Origin: Planctomycetota bacterium
Lineage (GTDB): Bacteria; Planctomycetota; PUPC01; DSUN01
Assembly (NCBI GenBank): GCA_035384565.1
Contig: DAOOIT010000038.1
Span: forward strand, 1-60,971
Length of the DNA stretch: 60,971 bases
Reading direction: 5' to 3'
Shown: positions 31,706 through 39,841 of the stretch, piece after piece
How positions within the stretch are numbered: the first letter of the stretch is position 1
Layout: each line of letters begins with the position of its first letter
Notes under the pieces: model-generated
What the model saw: only the letters and a program-made list of their open reading frames with translations
What the model was told of the DNA's origin: nothing
Databases searched by the model: none
Made by a program: the position numbers and the translations under genes

Positions 31706-33559
31706 TCAGGCCCGCCGCCGGCGGCGCAGGAGGCCCAGGCCGCCCAGGGCGAGGAGGGCGAGGCTGCCCGGCTCGGGGATGGCGGCTTCCTGGCTGGTGA
31801 TGTTCAGGCCCACGGCGAAGGGGGAGAAGCTGGTGACGCCGCTGGTCATGGCGGTGTGCGCCTCGGTGTCCACGAACGTGGTGAGAGGCGCCCAGCTCAG
31901 GCCGTCGAAGTGGTAGATCAGGATGTCGGCCTCGTTGAGGCCGATGAAGGCGGCCAGGAAGTCGTCGTAGCGGAACACGAGGTCGGCGGTGGTTCCTTCG
32001 GGCAGGCCGCCGACAACCCCGATGTCCCAGATGCCCAGGATGGTGCCTGTGGTGCCGGCGGGCACGTCGCCGTGGTCGGGGGCGAGGAGGGCGATGGAGA
32101 AGGGCGGGGGCCCCTCCAGAAGCCCGTCGAGGAGGATGGCCAGCGAGTTCACAGGCGTGCCCATATCACCTTCGTCATAGAAGCGACCGGTTCCCCAGTG
32201 GACGGCGTAGCCGGTCTGTGTGGCCTCGGTGTAGGTGGGCAGGAGGAGCCTGCCGTGGTTCTGGGCGTACCAGCCGGCCTGCGTGCCGTCGCTCTGGAGG
32301 AGGGGGGTGCCGTCGAGGCCAGCCTGGCTCATGACCTGAGAGAAGCTGCGCAGGTCGAGGTCGCGGTCCTGGCCGTAGCCGTCGGCAATCACGCGGCCGT
32401 TGTTCCAGAGGAAGCCTGTGAGGCTGGGGGCGCCCCAGCCACGCACGGTGGCACTGTCGCCCCCTTCCCAGGGCATTGGGCGGAGGACAAGGCTCACGCC
32501 CACCTCGTTGCCCATCGGCTGAGGCGGGTCGGTCTCATTGAGGGTGCCGGTGCCGTTGGCGTCGCCGAGGAGCAGCGTGCCCGTGCCTGAGGTGCCCAGC
32601 CAGATGACCGCTTGCGCATCGGCCGGCATACGGGTGACGGTGAGGGTGCCGCCGGTCAAGGAATAGGAGCCCGTCGAGGGGTAGGCAATCACATAACTCT
32701 CGGGGAATGCCTCCACCTCCTCCAACCCGAAGCCGAGGAAGAGGCCCGGGAGATTGAATCCCGCAAGGAAGCTGCCCATGGGCGAGGAGTCGGACGTGAT
32801 GAGATGTGTGCCCGCCGTGTGGCTGAAGGTGCCGTCGCCGCCGACGAGGCCGAGCGCCGTGGAGGGCGTCTGAAGCAGGGCGTCGGCGCCGCTGAGGGAG
32901 TAGGCGCCGGTGCCGCCGGTCTGGAGGCCGACGCCCAGGAAGCCGCCCTGGCCTTCGCTGAGGCTGGCGAGAACGGCGTGGGTGCCGCCGGTCTGGTCGA
33001 AGCGCCCGCTACCCGGCCCCGTGCCCAGCAAGTCAGCCACGCCCACCCATGTGATGGCAGTGGTGAGGGTGCCGGGGCCGAGGGTCATCTGGGCCTCGCC
33101 GCCGCGCCCGTTGGTCACGGCGAGCCCGAACGCCTCGGTCGTGCCGCCGGTCTGGCTGGCCGTGTCCTGAACGACGACGTAGAGCGCTTGGAGCCAGCCG
33201 CCCGTCTGGACGAGTGCGCCCGTGCCGTCGCTGCCCACAACGACGTTGTGCGTCACGGAGAGGCTGCCGCCCGGCAACAGGTTGAGGGTGCCGGACGAGG
33301 TCGCGTCGTTGCCGAGCGTCAGGTTGTCGGCCACCGCCCCGCCCGCCGCGATGTCCACGATGGCGGGGGTCAGGTAACCCGTATCGCCGATGAATGCGTC
33401 GTCGCTGTCCGTGGGGAGCACGCCGGTGTCCCAGTTGGCGGCGGTGAACCAGTCGGTGTCGCCGGGCACGGCGCCCGTGCGGTAGATCGGGGCCGCTGCC
33501 GCCAAGCAGGTCAGGAGCGGCAGGATGGCGAAGGCGGCAAGGAGGCGACGCACGGGCAT
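31706..33559 (-). CDS. PEP-CTERM protein, repeat-rich surface protein
   Basis: A 617-residue exported protein with a signal peptide (LLAAFAILPLLTCLAAAAP). A long Gly/Thr-rich array (about 45-330) repeats patterns such as GSLSVTHNVVVGSDGTG and TGAYSLSGADALL, as in autotransporter-type or pectate-lyase-like beta helices. A second beta-rich part ends in the sorting tail IPEPGSLALLALGGLGLL with an Arg run and one Ala. Same sorting class as the protein at 29587-31251; no exosortase gene is in the window. Start at the ATG of MPVRRLLAA. A consensus promoter lies about 80 bases upstream. Confidence 0.88.
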   Translation of the reverse strand: MPVRRLLAAFAILPLLTCLAAAAPIYRTGAVPGDTDWFTAANWDTGVLPTDSDDAFIGDTGYLTPAIVDIAAGGAVADNLTLGNDATSSGTLNLLPGGSLSVTHNVVVGSDGTGALVQTGGWLQALYVVVQDTASQTGGTTEAFGLAVTNGRGGEAQMTLGPGTLTTAITWVGVADLLGTGPGSGRFDQTGGTHAVLASLSEGQGGFLGVGLQTGGTGAYSLSGADALLQTPSTALGLVGGDGTFSHTAGTHLITSDSSPMGSFLAGFNLPGLFLGFGLEEVEAFPESYVIAYPSTGSYSLTGGTLTVTRMPADAQAVIWLGTSGTGTLLLGDANGTGTLNETDPPQPMGNEVGVSLVLRPMPWEGGDSATVRGWGAPSLTGFLWNNGRVIADGYGQDRDLDLRSFSQVMSQAGLDGTPLLQSDGTQAGWYAQNHGRLLLPTYTEATQTGYAVHWGTGRFYDEGDMGTPVNSLAILLDGLLEGPPPFSIALLAPDHGDVPAGTTGTILGIWDIGVVGGLPEGTTADLVFRYDDFLAAFIGLNEADILIYHFDGLSWAPLTTFVDTEAHTAMTSGVTSFSPFAVGLNITSQEAAIPEPGSLALLALGGLGLLRRRRRA

Positions 33560-33641
33560 GAAGTGACTGCGGAAGGTGGAACTCACAGAACCGGCCCTCG
33601 GACTGAAGCGGTGGAGGTCATGGAGCACGCGGTGTTTGAGG

Positions 33642-33670
33642 AGTATAGCGGCATGGCGGGGGGCTGTCAA
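33642..33670 (-). promoter_or_regulatory. Promoter of second PEP-CTERM gene
   Basis: Minus strand TTGACA (33670-33665), a 17-nt spacer and TATACT (33647-33642). Near-consensus; leader of about 75 nt. Confidence 0.85.
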
Positions 33671-33682
33671 GCAGGGGCTGGC

Positions 33683-33707
33683 ATGGACAGGATGGACACG
33701 GATGGAC
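33683..33707. repeat. Short ATGGAC repeats
   Basis: ATGGAC occurs three times (33683, 33692, 33702) between the two divergent promoters. The same motif recurs at 38703-38799. Confidence 0.55.
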
Positions 33708-33742
33708 TGGGAGGCAGGCGCGGGCGGGCGGCGGAGGCGCAC

Positions 33743-33771
33743 TTGACGGCGCGGCGCCGAATTGCGATACT
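33743..33771 (+). promoter_or_regulatory. Promoter of GH29 gene
   Basis: TTGACG (33743-33748), a 17-nt spacer and GATACT (33766-33771). Start near 33778, about 30 nt before the ATG, with AAAGGAG between. Confidence 0.7.
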
Positions 33772-33808
33772 GGCGGCCATCCCAGGTGCCTTGCGGAAAG
33801 GAGCTGCC

Positions 33809-35110
33809 ATGCGAAAGCCGAGACCGACGGTGGGCGATACGGGGTGGTTTCAGCAGGCGCGCTTCGGGTTGTTCATCCACTGGGGCCTCTACGCGCTGCC
33901 GGCCCGCCACGAGTGGGTGAAGCACAACGAGCAGATCCCTAACGAGGTGTACGACGCGAAGTACTTCGCACGCTTCGACCCCGACCTGTACGACCCCAAG
34001 GCCTGGGCCGCGGCGGCCGCGGGCGCGGGGATGAGGTACTTCGTGGTCACGACCAAGCACCACGAGGGCTTTTGCCTGTGGGACTCGAAGCTCACCGACT
34101 ACAAGGCCACCAACACCCCGTGCGGGCGCGACCTGATCCGGCCGATGGCCGAGGCGTTCCGCGAGGCGGGCCTGCACGTGGGCTTCTACCACTCGCTGAT
34201 TGACTGGCATCACCCCCACTACGTGCTGGACCCGCACATCGGGCCCTACCGCAACCACCCCGACCGCGCGAAGATGAACGAGGGCCGCGACCAGGCGAAG
34301 TACGCCAAATACCTCCACGGCCAGGTGAAGGAACTGCTCACCGGCTACGGCAAGGTGGACGTGATCTTCTACGACTTCAGCTATCCGCGGCCCGACGGCA
34401 CAGGCAAGGGACGCAAGGACTGGGACTCCGAACGGCTGCTGAAGCTCACGCGCAGGCTCCAGCCGGGGATCATCGTGAACGACCGGCTGGACCTGGAGGA
34501 CGTGCCCGGGGGCTGGGACATCAAGACGCCCGAGCAGTTCCTGCCGCGCGAGTGGGTGCGGGTGGGGGGCGAGCCGGTGGTGTGGGAGACGTGCCAGACC
34601 TTCAGCGGCTCCTGGGGCTACCACCGCGACGAGGCGACGTGGAAGAGCGTGCCGCAGCTCGTGCAGATGCTCATCGAGGTGGTGAGCCGCGGCGGCAATC
34701 TGCTGCTGAATGTGGGGCCGACGGGGCGGGGCGAGTTCGACGAGCGCGCCCTCGAGCGCCTGGCCGGCCTGGGCCAGTGGATGCGGCGCCACGGCCGCGC
34801 CATCTACGGCTGCACCGAGGCGCCCGACGAGTTTCCCACGCCGCAGGACTGCCGACTGACCTACAACCCCGAGACCAACCGCCTCTACGTGCACATCCTC
34901 GCCTGGCCCTTCCAGCACCTGCACCTGGACGGCTTTGCGGGGCGCGTGGAGTACGCCCAGTTGCTCAACGACGCGAGCGAGATCCGCTTCAGCGACCCGC
35001 CCGGCCACCTGAAGATGAGCGACGGGCGGGACCGCAAGACGCTCACGCTCACCCTGCCCGTCGTGAAACCCAACGTGACCGTGCCCGTGGTGGAGCTGTT
35101 CATGAAGTGA
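33809..35110 (+). CDS. Alpha-L-fucosidase (GH29)
   Basis: A 433-residue retaining fucosidase-family enzyme. GH29 features are WFQQARFGLFIHWGLYA near residue 11, TTKHHEGFCLWDS near 85 and VDVIFYDFSYP with the likely nucleophile Asp near 190; NVGPTGRGEF is also typical. There is no clear signal peptide, so it may work in the cytoplasm on imported oligosaccharides. The ATG at 33809 follows AAAGGAG. It sits 93 bases before the YtfQ-like gene and has its own promoter, suggesting that it and the importer serve one glycan. Some GH29 members act on other sugars. Confidence 0.92.
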   Translation: MRKPRPTVGDTGWFQQARFGLFIHWGLYALPARHEWVKHNEQIPNEVYDAKYFARFDPDLYDPKAWAAAAAGAGMRYFVVTTKHHEGFCLWDSKLTDYKATNTPCGRDLIRPMAEAFREAGLHVGFYHSLIDWHHPHYVLDPHIGPYRNHPDRAKMNEGRDQAKYAKYLHGQVKELLTGYGKVDVIFYDFSYPRPDGTGKGRKDWDSERLLKLTRRLQPGIIVNDRLDLEDVPGGWDIKTPEQFLPREWVRVGGEPVVWETCQTFSGSWGYHRDEATWKSVPQLVQMLIEVVSRGGNLLLNVGPTGRGEFDERALERLAGLGQWMRRHGRAIYGCTEAPDEFPTPQDCRLTYNPETNRLYVHILAWPFQHLHLDGFAGRVEYAQLLNDASEIRFSDPPGHLKMSDGRDRKTLTLTLPVVKPNVTVPVVELFMK

Positions 35111-35203
35111 GGGCCGGGGAACCCTGGGTCCTATCGGTCCTATCCGTGCTGGGGAAGCGATGAGACGGCTAGCACAGACGGAGCAATCCAGAAGGAGGCA
35201 GCA

Positions 35204-36142
35204 ATGCGCAACGTGTGCCGTGCCTTGGCATTGGTAGCGCTGGTCGCGGCCGGCTGCGCCGAGAAGGAGCATCGCCTGCGAGTGGGCTTCAGCCAGATCG
35301 GCGCCGAGAGCGCCTGGCGGACGGCCGAGACGAAGTCCATCCAGGAGGAGGCGAAGAAGCGCAACATCTCCCTCAAGTTCTCGGACGCGCAGCAGAAGCA
35401 GGAGAATCAGATCAAGGCCCTGCGCTCGTTCATCGCCCAGAAGGTCAAAGCCATCATCCTGGCACCCGTGGTGGAGACGGGCTGGGAGCCGGTGCTCGCC
35501 GAGGTGAAGGCGGCCGGCATCCCCGTGGTGCTGGTGGACCGCGGGATCAAGGTGAGCGACGACAGCCTGTACGCCACGCTGATCGCCTCCGACTTCGTGG
35601 AGGAAGGGCGCATGGCGGGCGAGTGGCTGGCGAAGAAGACGGGCGGCAAGTGCAACATCGTGCAACTCGAGGGCACGCCCGGCTCGGCGCCGGCCATTGA
35701 CCGCAAGAGGGGCTTCGAGGAGGCCATCGCCAAGTTCCCGGAGATGAAGATCCTCAAGTCGCAGACGGGCGATTTCGACCGGGCCAAGGGCAAGGAACTG
35801 ATGGAGGCCTTCATCAAGGCCGAGGGCAAGAACATCCAGGCCGTCTACGCCCACAACGACGACATGGCCATCGGCGCCATCCAGGCCCTCAAGGCCGCCG
35901 GCATGAAGCCCGGCACCGAGGTGATCGTGATCTCGATTGACGGCATCCACGACGCCTTCCAGGCGATGATAGACGGCGAGCTGAATGCCACGGTGGAATG
36001 CAACCCGCTGCTCGGCCCGGCCGCTTTCGACGCCGTCGAGAAGCTCCTCAAGGGCGAAACCCTCCCGAAGAAGACCGTGGTGAAAGACCGCCTGTTCGAG
36101 CAGGCCACAGCGGCCGAGGACATCAAGACGAGGCAGTACTGA
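35204..36142 (+). CDS. ytfQ: Galactofuranose-type ABC importer, binding lipoprotein
   Basis: A 312-residue periplasmic sugar-binding protein (type I fold), anchored as a lipoprotein at Cys18 (LVAAGC). It closely follows E. coli YtfQ as I recall it: VGFSQIGAESAWRTAET, DAQQKQENQIKALRSFIAQ, APVVETGWEPVL and VYAHNDDMAIGAIQALK are near-identical blocks. YtfQ binds galactofuranose. AAGGAGG precedes the ATG. First gene of ytfQ-ytfR-ytfT-yjfF, in the E. coli order. A tandem GGTCCTATC pair lies at about 35129-35147 upstream. Confidence 0.93.
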   Translation: MRNVCRALALVALVAAGCAEKEHRLRVGFSQIGAESAWRTAETKSIQEEAKKRNISLKFSDAQQKQENQIKALRSFIAQKVKAIILAPVVETGWEPVLAEVKAAGIPVVLVDRGIKVSDDSLYATLIASDFVEEGRMAGEWLAKKTGGKCNIVQLEGTPGSAPAIDRKRGFEEAIAKFPEMKILKSQTGDFDRAKGKELMEAFIKAEGKNIQAVYAHNDDMAIGAIQALKAAGMKPGTEVIVISIDGIHDAFQAMIDGELNATVECNPLLGPAAFDAVEKLLKGETLPKKTVVKDRLFEQATAAEDIKTRQY

Positions 36143-37699
36143 TTGCGGAATGCGGACAGCGGATTGCGGAGTAAAGAGCCAGAACACCTGATCCTGGACA
36201 TGCGCGGGATCGTGAAGCGATTCCCCGGGGTGGTGGCGCTGGACGGTGTGGACTTCGCCGTGCGCCGGGGCGAAGTCCACGCGCTGATGGGCGAGAACGG
36301 GGCAGGCAAGTCCACCCTCATCAAGGTCCTCACGGGGGTCTACCCGCGCGACGCGGGCGCGGTGACGTTCGACGGGCGGCCCATCACGCCGCGCTCGCCG
36401 CTCGAGGCCCAACGGCTGGGCATCTCGACCATCTACCAGGAGGTGAACCTGATCCCGCACCTGTCGGTGGCCGAGAACATCTACCTCGGCCGCCAGCCCG
36501 GGCGGGCGGCGTGGATTGACTGGGCCGCGATCTACCGCGAGGCCGAGAAGCTGCTGGCCCGCCTCGGGCTGCGGCTCGACGTGCGGCGCTCGCTGGCCTC
36601 GCACTCTGTGGCCCTCCAGCAGATGGTGGCGATCGCGCGGGCGGTGGACATTTCGGCGAAGCTGTTGATCATGGACGAGCCGACGTCGAGCCTCGACGAG
36701 GGGGAGGTGGCGCGGCTGTTTGCGACGATTCGCGCCCTGAAGGCCCAGGGCGTGAGCGTGGTGTTCATCACGCACTTCGTCGAGCAGGCCTTCGAGATCG
36801 CCGACCGCATGACCGTGCTGCGCAACGGGGCGCTCGTCGGCACGTTCGAGACCGCGAACCTCACGCGGCTGGCGCTGATCGGCCACATGCTGGGCAAGGA
36901 CCCGACCGCCGTTGCCGCGATGGAGCGCTCCCGGGCTCCCGCGCGCGCCGAAAGCGGGGCGCGCCCTGTGCTGGAAGCCCGTGGGCTGGGCCGCCACGGC
37001 GCCATCGAGCCGTTCGACCTTGCGGTGGGTAAGGGCGAGGTGGTGGGGCTGGCGGGGCTGCTGGGCTCGGGCCGCAGCGAGGCCGCGCGCCTGCTCTTCG
37101 GGGCCGACCGGGCCACGACAGGCCAGGTGGCCGTGGACGGAAAGGCCGTCAGACTCCGCTCGCCGCGGGCGGCCGTGCGGCGCGGCATCGGCTTCTGCCC
37201 CGAGGACCGCAAGGCCGAAGGCATCCTGCCCGACCTCTCGGTGCGCGAGAACATCGTGCTGGCCGTGCAACGGCGGCTGGCGCGGGCGGGGGTGGTGTCG
37301 CGGGCGCGGCAGCTCGAGGTGGCCGAGAAGTTCATGCGGCTGCTGGGGATTGTCGCCTCCGGCCCCGAGCAGCCGGTGAAGACGCTGAGCGGGGGCAACC
37401 AGCAGAAGGTGATCCTCGCGCGCTGGCTGGCGATGGCGCCGCGGGTGCTGATCCTGGACGAGCCGACGCGCGGCATTGACGTGGGGGCCAAGGCCGAAGT
37501 CGAGCGGCTGGTCGAGGAGCTGTCGCGCGAGGGGATGGCCGTGGTCTTCATCTCGTCGGAGCTGGAGGAGGTGGTGCGGCGCAGCCACCGCGTAGCCGTG
37601 CTGCGCGAGCGCCGCAAGGTCGCCGAACTGGCGGGCGAGGCGGTGGACGAGCGCGCGATCATGCGCACGATCGCGGGGGGCGAGTCACATGGGTCCTAG
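36143..37699 (+). CDS. ytfR: Galactofuranose-type ABC importer, ATPase
   Basis: A 518-residue ATPase with two nucleotide-binding domains, as in sugar importers of the RbsA/MglA type. Domain one has Walker A GENGAGKST and Walker B LLIMDEPTSSLDEGE; its ABC signature is degenerate (SHSVALQQ). Domain two has the degenerate Walker A GLLGSGRSE, signature LSGGNQQK and Walker B VLILDEPTRGID. The start is uncertain: the TTG at 36143, just after the ytfQ stop with GAGG upstream, or the TTG at 36164. The first 20 codons are an ATTGCGGA-type repeat that resembles intergenic DNA. The end overlaps ytfT by 11 bases. Confidence 0.92.
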   Translation: MRNADSGLRSKEPEHLILDMRGIVKRFPGVVALDGVDFAVRRGEVHALMGENGAGKSTLIKVLTGVYPRDAGAVTFDGRPITPRSPLEAQRLGISTIYQEVNLIPHLSVAENIYLGRQPGRAAWIDWAAIYREAEKLLARLGLRLDVRRSLASHSVALQQMVAIARAVDISAKLLIMDEPTSSLDEGEVARLFATIRALKAQGVSVVFITHFVEQAFEIADRMTVLRNGALVGTFETANLTRLALIGHMLGKDPTAVAAMERSRAPARAESGARPVLEARGLGRHGAIEPFDLAVGKGEVVGLAGLLGSGRSEAARLLFGADRATTGQVAVDGKAVRLRSPRAAVRRGIGFCPEDRKAEGILPDLSVRENIVLAVQRRLARAGVVSRARQLEVAEKFMRLLGIVASGPEQPVKTLSGGNQQKVILARWLAMAPRVLILDEPTRGIDVGAKAEVERLVEELSREGMAVVFISSELEEVVRRSHRVAVLRERRKVAELAGEAVDERAIMRTIAGGESHGS

Positions 37700-38693
37700 G
37701 TGGCGGCATCACCCCAACCTGTGGCCCGCCGTGGCGCTCGCGGCGCTGCTGGCCTTCAACCTGCTGTTCACCAAGGGCTTTGGAGCCATCGAGGTGCGCG
37801 AGGGGCGGCTCTACGGCTCGCTGGTGGACATCCTGCATCGCGGCAGCGTCGTGATGCTGTTGAGCATCGGGATGACGCTGGTCATCGCGACGGCGGGCAT
37901 TGACCTGTCGGTGGGTTCGGTGATGGCGATGGCGGGCACGGTGGCCGCACTGATGCTCACGAGCGCGCCGCCGCAGCCGGCGTGGGCCGCGATGGCGGCC
38001 GGCAGCGCAGTGGCGCTGGCCGCGGGACTGTGGAACGGCGTGCTCGTGGCGTTCCTGCGGCTTCAGCCGATTATCGCCACGCTCATCCTGCTCGTGGCCG
38101 GACGCGGCATTGCGCAACTGCTCAGCGACGGCCAGCGCATCCGCTTCAACCGCCCCGACTTCGAGTTCATCGGCACGGGGAGCTGGCTGGGCCTGCCGTT
38201 CACCGTATTCGTCGTGGCCGCCGCGCTGGTGGCCACCCTGGCCGTGACCCGGAAGACGACAGCAGGGCTGACCATCGAGGCGGTGGGCAACAACGAGCGC
38301 GCCAGCCGCCTGTGCGGCATCCGCCCCTGGCTCGTGAAGTTGCTGGTCTACGGCTTCAGCGGCCTGTGCGCCGGAGTCGCCGGTCTCCTCTACACTGCCG
38401 ACATCCGTCAGGGCGACCCCCTGCGCTGCGGCGAATACGTGGAACTGGACGCCATCCTCGCGGTGGTGATCGGCGGCACGCCGTTCAGCGGCGGGCGGGC
38501 GAATGTCCCAGGCTCCATCCTGGGCGCGCTGTGCATGCAGACCCTCACGACGGCGATTCTCACGCGCGGCGTGCCCGTCGAGTACACGCTCGTGGTGAAG
38601 GCCCTCGTCGTCGTGGGGGTGTGCCTGCTGCAGTCCGAGCCGTTCCGGGCATCGCTGGCCCGGCTGGCGGGGCGGCGAGAGAGGAGGGCGTGA
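37689..38693 (+). CDS. ytfT: Galactofuranose-type ABC importer, permease 1
   Basis: A 334-residue inner-membrane permease of the BPD_transp_2 family with about eight to ten hydrophobic helices. The conserved block SIGMTLVIATAGIDLSVGSVMAMAG is characteristic of sugar permeases of this group, and the C-terminal VELDAILAVVIGGTPFSGG is also typical. Its order after ytfR and before a second, different permease matches the E. coli YtfT-YjfF heterodimer. The ATG at 37689 lies inside the end of ytfR, so it is translationally coupled. Confidence 0.92.
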   Translation: MGPRWRHHPNLWPAVALAALLAFNLLFTKGFGAIEVREGRLYGSLVDILHRGSVVMLLSIGMTLVIATAGIDLSVGSVMAMAGTVAALMLTSAPPQPAWAAMAAGSAVALAAGLWNGVLVAFLRLQPIIATLILLVAGRGIAQLLSDGQRIRFNRPDFEFIGTGSWLGLPFTVFVVAAALVATLAVTRKTTAGLTIEAVGNNERASRLCGIRPWLVKLLVYGFSGLCAGVAGLLYTADIRQGDPLRCGEYVELDAILAVVIGGTPFSGGRANVPGSILGALCMQTLTTAILTRGVPVEYTLVVKALVVVGVCLLQSEPFRASLARLAGRRERRA

Positions 38694-38699
38694 TGGGCA

Positions 38700-38812
38700 G
38701 CGGACGGGACGGAAAAGATGGACATGATGGACATGGCGCCGCGCCGCGCGCCGGTGCCGCGGAAGGCCGTCCATTCCGTCCATTGAATCCATCCTGTCCA
38801 CCCTGCCCGTCC
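38700..38812. repeat. ATGGAC-rich inverted repeat between permease genes
   Basis: The 154-base gap between ytfT and yjfF carries GGAC/ATGGAC units on the left (38703-38732) and their complements GTCC/GTCCAT on the right (38769-38799), able to form an imperfect stem. No gene is seen. It may balance expression of the two permeases or be a dispersed repeat, since the same motif occurs at 33683-33707. Confidence 0.6.
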
Positions 38813-38847
38813 TGTGCTGTGGGGCGCCGAGCGAGGCCCGCGTCATC

Positions 38848-39831
38848 ATGAAGCTCCCATTCTCCCGCAAGCACGTCCCGCTGCTTTCCACAGTGGCCGT
38901 GTTCCTGCTGCTGTATGCGGTGTGCGCCGTGCGGTACCGCGGGGAGGGGTTTCTGTCGCTCCAGGTGTTTGTGAACTTCTTCGGCGACAACTCGTTCCTG
39001 GGCATCGTGGCCGTGGGGATGACGTTTGTGATCCTCTCGGGCGGCATAGACCTGTCGGTTGGCTCGGTGCTGGCACTGTCGAGCATTCTCATGGCGGTGT
39101 TGACGGAGAAGGCGGGCGTACCGCCCCTGGCGGCGATGGGGGCCGTGCTGGCGACGGGCGCGTGCCTCGGCCTGGCGATGGGCGGGGTGGTAAGGTTCTT
39201 TGGCCTCCCGCCCTTCATTGTCACGCTGGCCGGGATGTTCCTGGCGCGCGGACTGGGGTTCGTCCTACAGATCGAGTCGATCCCGATCACCAGCCCCTTC
39301 TACCGGGGCCTCACGAGCTGGGGCCTGGCGCTGCCGGGAGCTCGGGTGCCTGCGACGGCCCTGGTGTTTCTGGCCATCGTGGCGGGAGGTGTCTACCTCT
39401 CGACGCAAACGGTGTTCGGGCGCAACGTGTATGCCCTGGGCGGCAGCGAGGAGGCGGCCCTGCTGATGGGCGTGCCCGTTGGCCGCACCAAGGTGCTGGT
39501 CTATGGGCTGAGCGGCTTCTGCTCGGCCCTGGCCGGGATCGTCTACACGGTCTACGGGTCGAGCGGGGACCCGCGGGCCGCGCTGGGCATGGAGCTGGAC
39601 GCCATCGCAGCCGTGGTGGTGGGCGGCACGCTGCTCACCGGAGGCGTGGGCTATGTGGCTGGCACGCTCATGGGTGTGCTGATCTTCGGCATCATTCAGA
39701 CGGGCATCACCTTCGAGGGCACCTTGAGCTCGTGGTGGACGCGCGTGGCGATCGGCGCGCTGCTGCTCGTGTTCGTGCTGCTTCAGAAGCTCTTCGCTCG
39801 GCCGGGGGCGGGCGAGCCGGGCAGCGCGTGA
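38848..39831 (+). CDS. yjfF: Galactofuranose-type ABC importer, permease 2
   Basis: A 327-residue permease of the same family as its neighbour but distinctly YjfF-like: SFLGIVAVGMTFVILSGGID, FIVTLAGMFLARG, ESIPIT and ELDAIAAVVVGGTLLTGGVG all match E. coli YjfF as I recall it. With ytfT it completes a two-permease importer. The ATG starts KLPFSRKHVPL before the first helix. DUF401 follows ten bases later, so the operon may extend into it. Confidence 0.93.
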   Translation: MKLPFSRKHVPLLSTVAVFLLLYAVCAVRYRGEGFLSLQVFVNFFGDNSFLGIVAVGMTFVILSGGIDLSVGSVLALSSILMAVLTEKAGVPPLAAMGAVLATGACLGLAMGGVVRFFGLPPFIVTLAGMFLARGLGFVLQIESIPITSPFYRGLTSWGLALPGARVPATALVFLAIVAGGVYLSTQTVFGRNVYALGGSEEAALLMGVPVGRTKVLVYGLSGFCSALAGIVYTVYGSSGDPRAALGMELDAIAAVVVGGTLLTGGVGYVAGTLMGVLIFGIIQTGITFEGTLSSWWTRVAIGALLLVFVLLQKLFARPGAGEPGSA

Positions 39832-39841
39832 CGCGCGGGGG

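Noticed and set aside
37659..39290. Long minus-strand open frame over the permease genes
   Set aside because: Low-complexity His/Arg/Gln text without motifs; the plus strand encodes two clear ABC permeases.
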